Source: Ilumatobacteraceae bacterium
GTDB lineage: Bacteria; Actinomycetota; Acidimicrobiia; Acidimicrobiales; Ilumatobacteraceae
Direction of reading: 5' to 3'
Length of the DNA: 63,750 nt
NCBI GenBank assembly: GCA_022425725.1
Contig: JAKMEY010000045.1
Location: forward strand, 1 to 63,750
This document shows positions 7,776-17,723 of the stretch, piece after piece. A program made the translations under genes and the position numbers. The notes below the pieces were generated by a model, which saw nothing but the letters and a program-made list of their open reading frames with translations, was not told the origin of the DNA and searched no databases. The first letter of the stretch is position 1. The number at the start of each line of letters is the position of its first letter.

Positions 7776-9143
7776 GTGAAGAGTTCTGTAGAGACCCTTG
7801 AGGGCAACAAAGTAAAGGTCTACGTCGAGATTGACGAGACAGAGTTTGAGACCGATATCGAGTCGGCCTTCCACGCCATTGCGCGTGAAGTAAAACTTCC
7901 TGGTTTCCGAAACGGAAAGGCGCCAAGGAAATTGCTGGAGGCCCGCATCGGCTTAGGGCCAGCACGCGAACAGGCGTTGCGAGATTCGATTCCTTCGTAT
8001 CTCACGAAGGCTGTGCAAGAGCATGATGTCGATCTCATCGCAACCCCTTCGATTGAAATCACCAGTGGTGAAGAAGCGGGCGCAGTCGAATTTGAGGCTG
8101 AATGTGAAGTCCGGCCAGAGATCACGGTGCCCGGCTATGGCGGGCTTCGCGTCGAAGTCGACCCGATCGACATCGACGATGAGGCCTTTAATGCGGCCGT
8201 TGCAGACCAGCTGAAAGGTCACGGAACGCTGGAAGATGTTGATCGCGCCGCAGAGACAGGTGATTACGCGACGCTCGACATGACTGCTACCCGTGATGGC
8301 GAAGAGCTCGCCGGGCTTAACATTGAAGACTGGTCGTATGAGATCGGCCAAGGCTGGGTCACCGAAGATTTTGACGAGAAGCTCATCGGCGCCAAGGTTG
8401 GCGAAGAGTTGTCGTTCTCTGGCATTCCCAAGGGAACCGAAGAAGAAGCCGACTTCACCGTGAAGTTGTCGGCGGTGAAGAGTCTCGCCCTGCCCGATGT
8501 CGATGACGCCTGGGTGGAAGAAAACATCGGCGAGTACACCGATGTTGCGAGTTGGCATGAGGCCATCAAAGAGCAGCTCTCTGAATCAAAACTCAACGCA
8601 GTTCGACAGACGCTTGGGCAAAAAGTCACCGACGCCCTGGTGGAGCTCGTCGACATCGATGCGCCTGAGTCGATGGTCGAACAAGAATTGCAAGGACGTC
8701 TTCAAAATCTTGTCCGCCAGTTTGAGGCACAGGGCATGGATCTCGGAGCGTGGCTGTCGGCGACTGGGCAGTCGACCGAGGACCTCATCGCCAACTTCCG
8801 TGAGCAAGCAGAAAGTTCGGTCAAGGCAGACCTTGCGTTGCGCGCAATTGCGGTCGCGGAGAACATCGCAGTTGACGGTGAAGATCTTGAGCTCGAATAC
8901 ACCCGCCTTGCAATGCAATTCAGCGACTCATCTGACAACGTCCGACGTGCGTACGAGCAGAACGGGGCCGTTGGAGAACTGACCGCTTCGGTAAAGAAGT
9001 CGAAGGCATTTGACTGGCTGCTGCACAACATCGAATTTGTCGACTCAAATGGCGCGCAAATAGATGGCGACACAGTTCTAGGTCACGACCATGATCAAGA
9101 CCATGATGGAGAGAACGAAGAGGACGAAGGAGAAGATGCATGA
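7776..9143 (+). CDS. tig: Trigger factor (ribosome-bound peptidyl-prolyl isomerase chaperone)
   Basis: 455 residues. The ribosome-binding signature GFRNGKAP is at 43-50, followed by the FKBP-type PPIase region (about 150-240) and the long helical C-terminal chaperone domain. GTG 7776 gives the canonical N-terminus; an ATG upstream would add an unrelated stretch. The protein ends in an unusual tail rich in Asp, Glu and His ([20 protein letters not shown]). The stop overlaps clpP (ATGA). It binds nascent chains at the ribosomal exit tunnel, and coupling to clpP-clpX is the usual actinobacterial arrangement. Confidence 0.97.
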   Translation: MKSSVETLEGNKVKVYVEIDETEFETDIESAFHAIAREVKLPGFRNGKAPRKLLEARIGLGPAREQALRDSIPSYLTKAVQEHDVDLIATPSIEITSGEEAGAVEFEAECEVRPEITVPGYGGLRVEVDPIDIDDEAFNAAVADQLKGHGTLEDVDRAAETGDYATLDMTATRDGEELAGLNIEDWSYEIGQGWVTEDFDEKLIGAKVGEELSFSGIPKGTEEEADFTVKLSAVKSLALPDVDDAWVEENIGEYTDVASWHEAIKEQLSESKLNAVRQTLGQKVTDALVELVDIDAPESMVEQELQGRLQNLVRQFEAQGMDLGAWLSATGQSTEDLIANFREQAESSVKADLALRAIAVAENIAVDGEDLELEYTRLAMQFSDSSDNVRRAYEQNGAVGELTASVKKSKAFDWLLHNIEFVDSNGAQIDGDTVLGHDHDQDHDGENEEDEGEDA

Positions 9144-9772
9144 ACCTCGAGGCAACGAACTATCTGGTCCCGAACGTCGTCGAACAGACGAGTAAAGGTG
9201 AGAGGGCCTATGACCTCTACAGCCGCTTGCTAAAAGACAACATCATTTTTTTGCAGACGCCGGTAGACGATCAGATTGCGTCACTGATCTGCGCGCAACT
9301 CATTCACCTCGAATCGGAAAATCCTGACAAGGACATCAACATCTACATCAACTCTCCCGGCGGAGATATCACCGCTCTGTTTGCGATCTACGACACGATG
9401 CAGTTCATTCGAAATGAGATTGCAACCATCTGTCTTGGTCAGGCGGCGTCAGCAGCTGCAGTGCTGCTTGCGGCGGGCACGAAGGGCAAGCGTCTTGCCC
9501 TTCCTCACAGCCGGGTGCTGCTGCATCAACCATTCGGTCAAGTCGGTTACGGGCAGGTCACTGACTTGGAGTTGGCGGCGAAAGAAATTCTTCGTATGCG
9601 AGATCTCCTCGAAGAAATTCTGGCGGATCACACCGGTCAGTCCCGGGAAAGAATCCATGCCGATACAGACCGAGATTACGTAATGGAAGCCTCTGAGGCC
9701 CTCGAATATGGCATCATCGATCAAGTGATTTCTTCTCGTTCGGTCGTCGACCGTGCGGGTGCAATACGCTGA
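9140..9772 (+). CDS. clpP: ATP-dependent Clp protease proteolytic subunit
   Basis: 210 residues, a full-length ClpP. Catalytic S104 in [12 protein letters not shown]129 in VLLHQP, and the acidic residue in the ADTDRDYVM segment form the triad. INSPGG is the oxyanion region. It assembles into the barrel fed by ClpX, encoded 42 bases downstream. The start overlaps the tig stop. Only one clpP is seen here; actinobacteria often carry a second copy elsewhere. Confidence 0.97.
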   Translation: MNLEATNYLVPNVVEQTSKGERAYDLYSRLLKDNIIFLQTPVDDQIASLICAQLIHLESENPDKDINIYINSPGGDITALFAIYDTMQFIRNEIATICLGQAASAAAVLLAAGTKGKRLALPHSRVLLHQPFGQVGYGQVTDLELAAKEILRMRDLLEEILADHTGQSRERIHADTDRDYVMEASEALEYGIIDQVISSRSVVDRAGAIR

Positions 9773-9814
9773 GGGTGACCTCAGCGCACAAAAAGCGCTT
9801 GAGGAGGTGGAGCA

Positions 9815-11095
9815 ATGGCAAAATTCGGCGACAGCGGGGAACTGCTGAAATGTTCATTCTGCGGCAAGTCGCAGAAGCAAGTGAAGAAGCTCGTCGCTGG
9901 TCCAGGTGTGTACATCTGCGACGAATGCATCGACCTTTGCAATGAAATCATCGAAGAGGAACTCACCGAATCAACTGAGATTTCCTTCGACAGCCTTCCA
10001 AGCCCACGAGAAATTTCAGAGTTTCTCGATGAGTATGTGGTTGGTCAAGACCATGCGAAGAAGATTTTGTCGGTTGCGGTGTACAACCATTACCGGCGTG
10101 TGCAATATCAGCAGTCGTCGTCTGGTATCGGGCGCCGTGATGAGGTCGAACTGACGAAGTCGAATGTGTTGCTCCTCGGGCCCACCGGATGCGGTAAGAC
10201 TCACCTCGCTCAAACTCTAGCTCGCATGATCAACGTGCCGTTTGCGGTCGCAGATGCGACAGCGCTCACCGAGGCGGGTTACGTCGGCGAAGACGTCGAG
10301 AACATTTTGCTGAAGCTGTTGCAAGCCGCAGACTTTGATACGAAGCGTGCAGAGACGGGCATCATCTACATCGACGAGATCGACAAGGTCGCGCGCAAAA
10401 GCGAGAATCCGTCGATTACCCGAGATGTTTCGGGTGAGGGTGTTCAACAGGCGCTGTTGAAGATTCTCGAGGGCACTCAAGCCTCGGTACCACCTCAGGG
10501 TGGACGCAAGCATCCCCATCAAGAGTTCATCCAGATCGACACGACAAACGTGTTGTTCATTCTCGGCGGCGCCTTTGCCGGCCTTGAAGAGATCATCGAG
10601 CGTCGTGTTGGCGAACAAGGTGTCGGCTTCCACGGAACTGTGCGGTCTCGACAGGAACGAGACCCAGGCGAACTCTTCGCTCAGGTCCTCCCTGAGGATC
10701 TGGTGAAATTCGGGATGATCCCAGAGTTCATCGGGCGTCTGCCAATGGTCGGCGTGGTGCGTTCGCTGAATCGAGATGCGTTGATGGCGATTTTGACCGA
10801 ACCCAAGAATTCTCTCGTCCGACAATTCACCAAGGTGTTCGAGTTTGAAGATGTTGAACTTGAGTTCACCGACGATGGGCTCGGAGCCGTGGCTGATCAG
10901 GCGTTGATGCGAGCTACAGGTGCGCGAGGCCTTCGAGCGATCATGGAAGAAGTGCTTCTCAACACGATGTTCGACTTGCCGGGCCGCGGCGATATTGCGA
11001 AGGTTGTCATCGACGCAGACACAGTTCTTGAGCGGGTGAACCCAACTTTGGTGGCTCGTAAAGGCGCATCTCGTCAGCGCCGCGCTGCCAGCTGA
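9815..11095 (+). CDS. clpX: Clp protease ATP-binding subunit ClpX
   Basis: 426 residues. The N-terminal zinc domain has C13, C16, C35 and C38. Walker A GPTGCGKT lies at about 122-129, Walker [10 protein letters not shown] follows, and the pore/sensor region includes [13 protein letters not shown]. The AAA+ unfoldase delivers substrates to ClpP. GAGGAGG precedes the ATG. The gene is followed after 12 bases by folC. Confidence 0.98.
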   Translation: MAKFGDSGELLKCSFCGKSQKQVKKLVAGPGVYICDECIDLCNEIIEEELTESTEISFDSLPSPREISEFLDEYVVGQDHAKKILSVAVYNHYRRVQYQQSSSGIGRRDEVELTKSNVLLLGPTGCGKTHLAQTLARMINVPFAVADATALTEAGYVGEDVENILLKLLQAADFDTKRAETGIIYIDEIDKVARKSENPSITRDVSGEGVQQALLKILEGTQASVPPQGGRKHPHQEFIQIDTTNVLFILGGAFAGLEEIIERRVGEQGVGFHGTVRSRQERDPGELFAQVLPEDLVKFGMIPEFIGRLPMVGVVRSLNRDALMAILTEPKNSLVRQFTKVFEFEDVELEFTDDGLGAVADQALMRATGARGLRAIMEEVLLNTMFDLPGRGDIAKVVIDADTVLERVNPTLVARKGASRQRRAAS

Positions 11096-11107
11096 ACGTC
11101 GGGTGCA

Positions 11108-12400
11108 ATGAACTTTGACGCAGCTCTGAGGTACCTCGACGACCACACGTCCTACGACGTGACCGGAAGAATCGACTCTCCAACCACCGAGCGAATTGGC
11201 CGGTTGTGCGCTGCCATGGGTGACCCGCAACACGCTGCGCCGGTGATTCATGTCACTGGGACGAATGGCAAGGGTTCAACCGTTCAAATGATTTCTCGCT
11301 TGCTGATGGCATCGGGTTTGACGGTGGGTATGTACACCAGTCCGCATCTCGAACGCATTACTGAACGTATTCAGCGCAATGGTGAGCCGATTTCCGATGA
11401 GGAATTCGCCGAACAGATCGCAGCCATCGCTCAGTTGGAGGCAATCACCGGGGTGCGTCCGAGTTTCTTTGAGGCGATCACCGCTGCTGCGTTCCGTTGG
11501 TTTGCTGATGTCGCAGCGGACGTAATGGTGATCGAGGTGGGGTTGTTGGGTCGATGGGATGCAACAAATGTTGTCGATGCCACGGTCGCAGTCATTACCA
11601 ATATCGGGCTCGATCACACCGAATTCGCAGGTCCAACGCTTTCCGACATCGCGGGCGAGAAAGCGGGCATCATCACCGAGCATGGAGCTGTTGTTGTCGG
11701 CGAGACCGACCCGCATCTCATCAAGGTGTTCTCTCGGGAGCCCCACGCCTCAATGTTGGTGCGTGATGAAGATTTTGCGGTTGTTGATAACACGTTGGCT
11801 GTTGGTGGCCGGCTGCTCGACTTGCGTACGCCAACCACCGTGTATAGCGATGTGTACTTGCCTGTTCATGGCGCCCATCAAGCTGACAATGCATCGGCAG
11901 CACTGTGCGCAGTCGAGACATTCTTCGCAGCGCCGCTCGCAGATGAGGTTGTTCGGGAGGGCTTTGGGGCTGTCGAACTTCCGGGACGTTTTGAAGTTGT
12001 GGGTGTGCAACCACTTGTCATCGTTGATGGAGCTCACAATCCCCCAGGTGCGGATAGTTCGGTCGGCGTGTATTTCGACGATTTTCGGCCCGAGGACCGC
12101 CGAATCCTCGTGGTGGGTACCCTTCGCGATGCTGATGAAATGATCTCAGCACTGCGCGCCGACGATTTCGATGTTGTGATTGCGTGTACCGCTCCGACTC
12201 CCCGTGGTGTTGAAGCGGCCGCTGTCGGTGCTGCTGCTCGTCGAGCAGGATGTGTCGAGGTGCTGGTGATCGACGACCCAATTGCGGCATGCGAGGAAGC
12301 GCTTCGCCAAGCCGGCGCTGATGACGCGATTTTGGTGGCGGGATCGATCTACGTTGTCGGAGCGGTGCGCCCAACCCTTCTGCGTCACAGTGGGAGATGA
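11108..12400 (+). CDS. folC: Folylpolyglutamate synthase / dihydrofolate synthase
   Basis: 430 residues of the Mur-ligase superfamily. The ATP loop HVTGTNGKGST is at 48-58, TSPHLERITERI is the folate-binding segment, and the C-terminal domain carries VIVDGAHNPPG. It adds glutamate to dihydropteroate and/or tetrahydrofolate. Folate polyglutamates feed the metF/metH pathway encoded later in the window. Confidence 0.95.
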   Translation: MNFDAALRYLDDHTSYDVTGRIDSPTTERIGRLCAAMGDPQHAAPVIHVTGTNGKGSTVQMISRLLMASGLTVGMYTSPHLERITERIQRNGEPISDEEFAEQIAAIAQLEAITGVRPSFFEAITAAAFRWFADVAADVMVIEVGLLGRWDATNVVDATVAVITNIGLDHTEFAGPTLSDIAGEKAGIITEHGAVVVGETDPHLIKVFSREPHASMLVRDEDFAVVDNTLAVGGRLLDLRTPTTVYSDVYLPVHGAHQADNASAALCAVETFFAAPLADEVVREGFGAVELPGRFEVVGVQPLVIVDGAHNPPGADSSVGVYFDDFRPEDRRILVVGTLRDADEMISALRADDFDVVIACTAPTPRGVEAAAVGAAARRAGCVEVLVIDDPIAACEEALRQAGADDAILVAGSIYVVGAVRPTLLRHSGR

Positions 12401-12404
12401 CCGA

Positions 12405-12410
12405 TAGCGT
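12405..12410 (+). promoter_or_regulatory. Candidate -10 box of ndk
   Basis: TAGCGT just after the folC stop, 9 bases before the ndk ATG. The same hexamer precedes panB, obg and the MFS gene at 50721. Confidence 0.4.
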
Positions 12411-12419
12411 CATCATTCT

Positions 12420-12830
12420 ATGTCAGACCGCACCCTCGTCCTGTTGAAGCCAGATGCTGTTGAGCGCAAGCTCGTTGGATCGATTCTTGACCGTTTCGAA
12501 TCAAAAAACCTTGACATTGTTGCGATGGAACTTCGCCAACTCGATGCGTCAACGCTTGAGCGTCACTACGAGGAACACGTTGGCAAGCCGTTTTACGCCG
12601 ATCTCGTCGCCTTCATGAGCCGTGGCCCAGTCGTTGCCATGGTGGTTGAAGGCCCAGAAGATACGTGGGAAGTTGTTCGAACAATGATGGGCGCAACAAA
12701 TCCCCGCTCTGCGTCACCTGGGACGATTCGTGGTGATCTCGGCATTCTGTTCACCGAAAATCTTGTTCATGGCAGCGATTCGCTCGAAAGCGCCCAGCGC
12801 GAAATCGGCATTTTCTTCCCGAATCTGTAA
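12420..12830 (+). CDS. ndk: Nucleoside-diphosphate kinase
   Basis: 136 residues. The phosphohistidine H117 sits in NLVHGSDS, and LVLLKPDAVER is the N-terminal signature. It transfers the gamma phosphate among NTPs and dNDPs in the cytoplasm. It lies between folC and the shape-determining operon. Confidence 0.97.
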   Translation: MSDRTLVLLKPDAVERKLVGSILDRFESKNLDIVAMELRQLDASTLERHYEEHVGKPFYADLVAFMSRGPVVAMVVEGPEDTWEVVRTMMGATNPRSASPGTIRGDLGILFTENLVHGSDSLESAQREIGIFFPNL

Positions 12831-12902
12831 CATTTCGCCCGCAGGCTCACATGGTCTGCGTTGGCTTACACGACGAGTTATGAGCGCGGGAAGGAGGAAG
12901 TT

Positions 12903-13934
12903 GTGCGAAGTAACCCACTTGGTTTAGGGCGTGACCTCGCCATCGACCTCGGGACCGCGAACACCCTGATTTATGCCCGTGGTCTCGGTGTCGTGCTCGA
13001 CGAGCCTTCGGTCGTGGCGATCAATGTGAACGATGGGCGACCGGTTGCGGTTGGCGTCGAAGCGAAGAAAATGATGGGTCGCACGCCCAACCACATCAAA
13101 GCAATACGCCCACTTAAAGACGGTGTGATTGCAGACTTTGAGGTCTGCGAGAAGATGCTGCGGTATTTCATTCAAAAGGTGCATGCGTCGAAGTGGTCGA
13201 AACCGAGAATGATCATCTGTGTTCCTTCTGGAATTACTGGTGTTGAGCAGCGCGCGGTACAAGATGCGGCCGAATACGCAGGGGCACGAAAGCCGGTTCA
13301 CATCATTGAAGAGCCGATGGCGGCGGCGATCGGCGCTGACCTTCCCGTGCATACCGCAGCAGGAAACATGATTGTTGATATCGGTGGCGGAACAACAGAG
13401 GTTGCGGTGATCTCGCTCGGCGGAATCGTTACCGCTCAGTCGGTGCGGGTTGCCGGCGATGAACTTGACGATGCCGTCATTCAGTACATGAAGAAAGAGT
13501 TCTCCCTTGCAATTGGAGATCGAACCGCTGAAGAAATCAAGATTCAGATGGGTTCGGCCTGGCCACTTGAAGACGAACTCACCGCAGACATTCGCGGTCG
13601 TGATCTCATTAGCGGACTCCCTCGAACAATCCAAGTGACAACGGAGCATGTTCGTGAAGCCTTGGCTGAGCCGGTGAGCTCTATTGTCGATGCGGTGAAG
13701 ACCGCTCTTGACCGCACGCCGCCCGAACTTGCGGCAGACATCATGACTGACGGCATTACCTTGACCGGTGGGGGAGCCCTATTGAGCGGACTTCCTGATC
13801 GCCTGTCACATGAAACTGGGATGCCGGTCAACATCACCGATGAGCCGCTCTACAGCGTGGTGGTTGGATCTGGGCGTGCATTGGAGAACATCAACGAGCT
13901 CCGAGGCCTGATGTCTCTCGGCGGTGACCTCTGA
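12903..13934 (+). CDS. mreB: Rod shape-determining actin homologue MreB
   Basis: 343 residues. The ATP-binding actin fold shows phosphate 1 DLGTANTLI, phosphate 2 VDIGGGTTEVAV and adenosine GGGALLSGL. The start GTG 12903 is set by AAGGAGG five bases upstream; the frame is open further upstream but without support. MreB filaments guide lateral wall synthesis with MreC, MreD, PBP2 and RodA, all encoded directly downstream in order. Polar-growing actinobacteria usually lack this set, so it argues for a deeper-branching class such as Acidimicrobiia. Confidence 0.97.
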   Translation: MRSNPLGLGRDLAIDLGTANTLIYARGLGVVLDEPSVVAINVNDGRPVAVGVEAKKMMGRTPNHIKAIRPLKDGVIADFEVCEKMLRYFIQKVHASKWSKPRMIICVPSGITGVEQRAVQDAAEYAGARKPVHIIEEPMAAAIGADLPVHTAAGNMIVDIGGGTTEVAVISLGGIVTAQSVRVAGDELDDAVIQYMKKEFSLAIGDRTAEEIKIQMGSAWPLEDELTADIRGRDLISGLPRTIQVTTEHVREALAEPVSSIVDAVKTALDRTPPELAADIMTDGITLTGGGALLSGLPDRLSHETGMPVNITDEPLYSVVVGSGRALENINELRGLMSLGGDL

Positions 13935-13947
13935 GGAGGGCCCGATC

Positions 13948-14940
13948 GTGGCGACATACTCTCCTGGACGTCGACGGGTAGTCATTGCCCTTGCGTTGAC
14001 CTCACTCTTTTTGCTCACCTTGGACCTTCGAGGGAATCAGGTGCTCGATGGGGTCCGCTCAGGTTTCGGCGTTGTGTACCGGCCGATCAATCGGGCGGGG
14101 GAAGTGGTGTCGGCTCCAGTTGTCAGGCTGTGGCGCTCATTTCAGGAGTTTGACAATCTCGAGGAAGAAAATCGTCAATTACGTGCCGAAATCGATGCTC
14201 AGCGGTCAGCTGAGATCTCTGCCCAGAACGCAATTATTGAGAACCAAGATCTGTTAGCACTCGCCGGCCTTGAGAGCCTCGCATCGTATGGATCGGTCAC
14301 TGGTCGCCTTGTTGGCCAGTCGCCGAGCAACTTTGACCAGCAGGTTGAAATCGACCGCGGAGCACTTCATGGAATTCGCGTTGGGATGGCGGCGATCAAT
14401 GAGGCCGGTCTCGTTGGCAAGGTGACGAGTGTTGCGCCCCAGTCGAGCATCATCATGCTGGTGACCGACCCCTCGTATGCGGTCCCGGTGAAGATTTTGG
14501 CCTCAAAAAAGGAAGTTCCGGTCGCAGCGACATCAACGACTGTTCTCCCCGTCGCTGACTCTGATGGCACAGCGGTCGCCGCAAACGAAGCCAGTGGTGA
14601 AGAAGCCACCGACAGCATTGCGGAAACAACGACGACTGTGGTCGACATCATCCGTGAGACCGGTGTGCTTCGCGGGCAGGGAAGCGATCGCTTGCCGAGA
14701 GTGTCATTTATCGCCTCCGCTTCGGCTTTCGGACAGATCGAGGCCGGTGACACTGTGTTCACTGCCGGAGGAAGCACCTCTCTCGCTCCACCTAACATCC
14801 CGTTAGGTCGCGTATTGAATGTCATCACAAGGGCAGGCACTGCAGGTCAAGAACTCGAAATTGAGCCGACTGCCGATCTTGATCGTCTGCAGTTCGTTCG
14901 GGTGGTCTTGTACCAGCCTGCGAGTGAGGTCGGACAGTGA
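13948..14940 (+). CDS. mreC: Rod shape-determining protein MreC
   Basis: 330 residues, starting at GTG 13948 after GAGGAGGG. One N-terminal membrane helix (VVIALALTSLFLLTLDL), a coiled coil (FDNLEEENRQLRAEID...), then the periplasmic beta-barrel domain. A low-complexity Thr/Ala/Glu insertion of about 45 residues (around ATSTTVLPVADS to IAETTTTVVD) interrupts the C-terminal domain. Its stop overlaps mreD (GTGA). Confidence 0.93.
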   Translation: MATYSPGRRRVVIALALTSLFLLTLDLRGNQVLDGVRSGFGVVYRPINRAGEVVSAPVVRLWRSFQEFDNLEEENRQLRAEIDAQRSAEISAQNAIIENQDLLALAGLESLASYGSVTGRLVGQSPSNFDQQVEIDRGALHGIRVGMAAINEAGLVGKVTSVAPQSSIIMLVTDPSYAVPVKILASKKEVPVAATSTTVLPVADSDGTAVAANEASGEEATDSIAETTTTVVDIIRETGVLRGQGSDRLPRVSFIASASAFGQIEAGDTVFTAGGSTSLAPPNIPLGRVLNVITRAGTAGQELEIEPTADLDRLQFVRVVLYQPASEVGQ

Positions 14941-15470
14941 ACGATGTGCCGGCTCGGGTATGGGTCACTCGCACTGTCTTGGTCGGCTTCATTGTGTTGT
15001 CGTTGCAGATGACGATCGCAACCGAGATCCGTGTGCTCGGCGTTGTCATTCAAATCGTTCTTGCATTTGCAGTTGCTGCGGGGGCGGCAAGTGGCCCGGG
15101 TGAGGGCGCAAAAGCCGGATTTGTTCTGGGCCTGATGTACGACCTTGCGTCAGGTTTGCCGTTGGGATCCACTGCAATGTCGATGACCTTTGGAGGCTAT
15201 GCGGCTGGCTGGGGTCGGCAATACCGGCTTGAACCAACCTGGTGGATGCTTGCAGCTCTTGCCGCAATCGGAGCTGCCGTCGGTGAGGTCTTTGTTCCGA
15301 TTATTAGAGTGCTCACCGGTGAGACCGGCGTGTTTGACGCGCGCATCGCAATCGTGCTTCCAGTAGTCGCACTCTCCGCTGGGATACTCTCTCCGGTGTT
15401 GATTCCCATTGCACGATGGGCGTTGGTCATCCGTCCAGCCGAAGTACGAGTTGCCGATGCTGACACTTGA
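14937..15470 (+). CDS. mreD: Rod shape-determining membrane protein MreD
   Basis: 177 residues with about five hydrophobic helices and no soluble domain, the expected size for MreD. It starts with GTG overlapping the mreC stop, and its TGA overlaps the TTG of the next gene. Identity rests on hydropathy and on its place between mreC and PBP2. Confidence 0.88.
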   Translation: MNDVPARVWVTRTVLVGFIVLSLQMTIATEIRVLGVVIQIVLAFAVAAGAASGPGEGAKAGFVLGLMYDLASGLPLGSTAMSMTFGGYAAGWGRQYRLEPTWWMLAALAAIGAAVGEVFVPIIRVLTGETGVFDARIAIVLPVVALSAGILSPVLIPIARWALVIRPAEVRVADADT

Positions 15471-17716
15471 CGCGCAAGGAAAGACGCGAGACTTACCGTA
15501 TGGCAGTTGACCGACGTTCTGTTCGTCTCGGAATTCTTGCCTCGGTCGCTTTCATTCTTGTCGGTTTGCTCGGCGTCAGGCTGTGGTTCCTTCAGACGGT
15601 GCGGGCAGATGAACTTCAGGCACGAGTCGACCGATCTAGAACTCGGGTCATTCAGCTTGCACCCGAGCGCGGTCGGATCTTTGATGCGGACGGCCGAATC
15701 CTCGCCGATAACGAGCGCATTTTGACCCTCGCAGTCGATTGGAAATATCTGCAGCGCTCAAGTGAGCGAACCGAACTTTTCACCAAGATCGCAGAATGGG
15801 TCGAGACCGAAGTCAGCGAGATGGAAGACCGCTACCTGTCGGGGTTCTATTCGCCGTTCCTTCCGTTGCCTCTCGTTGAAGGTATTGATGAGCCGACTGC
15901 GATCGCAATACTCGAACGCGTCGAGCAGATGCCCGGAGTCGAGATCTTGAACGAATGGAAGCGGGTATATCCGTACGCGCCTCACGCCGCTCATGTCGTT
16001 GGCTACATGGGAGCGATAACTGCTGAGCAACTCGAGGACTACCTTGTGCGCGGGTACCTGCGAAACGAGCGGGTTGGCCAGTTTGGAGTTGAACGTTCCC
16101 TCGAAGACCTCCTACACGGGCAATGGGGATACCAGGTGCTTGAGGTCGATGCGACGAATCGCCCTGTCAACATCGTTGAGGAGGTGCCACCGATCAATGG
16201 TCATGACGTTCAGTTGACCATCGATCTCGATGCGCAGGTATATGTCGAACAGGCTCTTGAAACAGCGATCGTGTCTCGGCGTTATCAATACGCGCCGAAC
16301 CCGTTAGTTCGTCAGCCAGACGGCACCTACGACCTCCTTGACCCCTCGCTACCAGAGCAGGTCCCGTTCAAATCTCCCGCTGGCTCGGCAATAATTCGGC
16401 GATATGACACCGGCGAGGTGATCGCTATGGCGAGCTACCCGACCTTTGATAATCGCTGGTTCGAAGCCGACCTCACCGGGACAAAGTTCAGAGAGATTTT
16501 CCCCTCGACGAAGCCAGATGGCTCACCGATCGACCCTGACGAGTCGATTCTTGTCAACCGAGCGGTGCAGGGTCGATACAACCTTGGATCGACGTTCAAA
16601 CCGTTCACTGCTTACGCAGCGTTGAACACCGGCCTTATCACCTCCGAAGATACCTACGTTGATACGGGTTACTACGACATCTATAGCGTCAACCAAGACC
16701 GGTGTGCGCGTGGACTGATCCGCTGCACCTTCAAGAATGCATTGTGTGGCACCGGGGCGCCGTGTGTCTACGGCGAGGTTGACGTTGAGGCGGCGCTTGC
16801 GATCTCGTCAGACGCGTTCTTCTACAAACTCGGTGAAGATCTTCTGGTTCAAAACGAGGGAGAGCCGATCTTCCAAGAGGAAGTTGAGGCGTTCGGCTTT
16901 GGGGCAGACACGGGGATCGAACTGCCCTTTGAGTATGACGGCACCGTTCCCGACCAAGAACTCAAACGTCTCTACGCCGAACGAGGAGTGATCAGCGAAG
17001 ACGAAGGGCGAGGGTTTTACGTGGGAGACAGCATTCAGATGTCGATTGGCCAGGGTCTGTTGTCGGCGACTCCGCTTCAGTTGAATCAGGGGTACAGCGT
17101 TCTTGCGAACGGTGGTCTTGTCATTCAGCCCACCCTCATTTCGACGGTGTTTGAACCGGGCACACCAGACGGTCGACCCGGATACGCAAACATCTACGGT
17201 GGGACGGTGTACCAGTCGAGTCAAGTCCCTGTCGTTCAGCGCAATCTCGATATTGACGATGAATTGCTGGGCCCGATTATCACAGGCCTCACGCGTGTGG
17301 TGACGACTGGTGCAGGAACACCTGGCACCGATATTCCTTATCACTCGACGACCGGAGAAAAACTCTTCTTCGATTATCCCGATGACGCAATCCCGGTTGC
17401 TGGTAAGACAGGAACGGCACAGGGCAAAGGGAACTACCCTTGGAATGACTCCTCTGCATTCACTGCGTTTTCGCTCGACGACAACGAGCCGTATGTGATT
17501 ACTGCGTACTTGGAGAAGGCAGGTTACGGATCTCAAGCTGCTGCTCCCGTGGTGAAATGTGCATTCATGATGCTGTCAGGGTCGATTCGAAGCGCTCCGG
17601 TTCGTGTTTCAGAGCCGCTCGACGAGTCATCTACCGTTGCAGCCGGACCTCAGCGCCTTGATGAGGTGAGTTGCTTTAACCGCCGCGGTGGAGCAACAGT
17701 CGGGTTGATCGAGTAG
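15467..17716 (+). CDS. mrdA: Penicillin-binding protein 2 (elongation transpeptidase)
   Basis: 749 residues from TTG 15467; ATG 15500 is an alternative start that removes 11 residues. One N-terminal membrane helix, the PBP dimerisation region (RGRIFDADGRILADN), then the transpeptidase with S375-T-F-K378, S447-S-D and K-T-G near 646. Four cysteines (C413, C420, C427, C433) sit in a short loop between motifs 1 and 2, probably disulphide-bonded outside the membrane. It works with RodA, whose gene follows 7 bases later. Confidence 0.95.
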   Translation: MTRKERRETYRMAVDRRSVRLGILASVAFILVGLLGVRLWFLQTVRADELQARVDRSRTRVIQLAPERGRIFDADGRILADNERILTLAVDWKYLQRSSERTELFTKIAEWVETEVSEMEDRYLSGFYSPFLPLPLVEGIDEPTAIAILERVEQMPGVEILNEWKRVYPYAPHAAHVVGYMGAITAEQLEDYLVRGYLRNERVGQFGVERSLEDLLHGQWGYQVLEVDATNRPVNIVEEVPPINGHDVQLTIDLDAQVYVEQALETAIVSRRYQYAPNPLVRQPDGTYDLLDPSLPEQVPFKSPAGSAIIRRYDTGEVIAMASYPTFDNRWFEADLTGTKFREIFPSTKPDGSPIDPDESILVNRAVQGRYNLGSTFKPFTAYAALNTGLITSEDTYVDTGYYDIYSVNQDRCARGLIRCTFKNALCGTGAPCVYGEVDVEAALAISSDAFFYKLGEDLLVQNEGEPIFQEEVEAFGFGADTGIELPFEYDGTVPDQELKRLYAERGVISEDEGRGFYVGDSIQMSIGQGLLSATPLQLNQGYSVLANGGLVIQPTLISTVFEPGTPDGRPGYANIYGGTVYQSSQVPVVQRNLDIDDELLGPIITGLTRVVTTGAGTPGTDIPYHSTTGEKLFFDYPDDAIPVAGKTGTAQGKGNYPWNDSSAFTAFSLDDNEPYVITAYLEKAGYGSQAAAPVVKCAFMMLSGSIRSAPVRVSEPLDESSTVAAGPQRLDEVSCFNRRGGATVGLIE

Positions 17717-17723
17717 GTGTGAG

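Noticed and set aside
10217..11251. 344-codon antisense frame over clpX
   Set aside because: It lies wholly opposite the conserved clpX/folC coding sequence and has no recognisable motif. Such frames are common in GC-rich DNA.
12924..13649. 241-codon antisense frame over mreB
   Set aside because: No domain features; explained by codon bias of mreB.
16808..17536. 242-codon antisense frame over PBP2
   Set aside because: Shadow of the transpeptidase gene; no ribosome binding site or promoter pattern.
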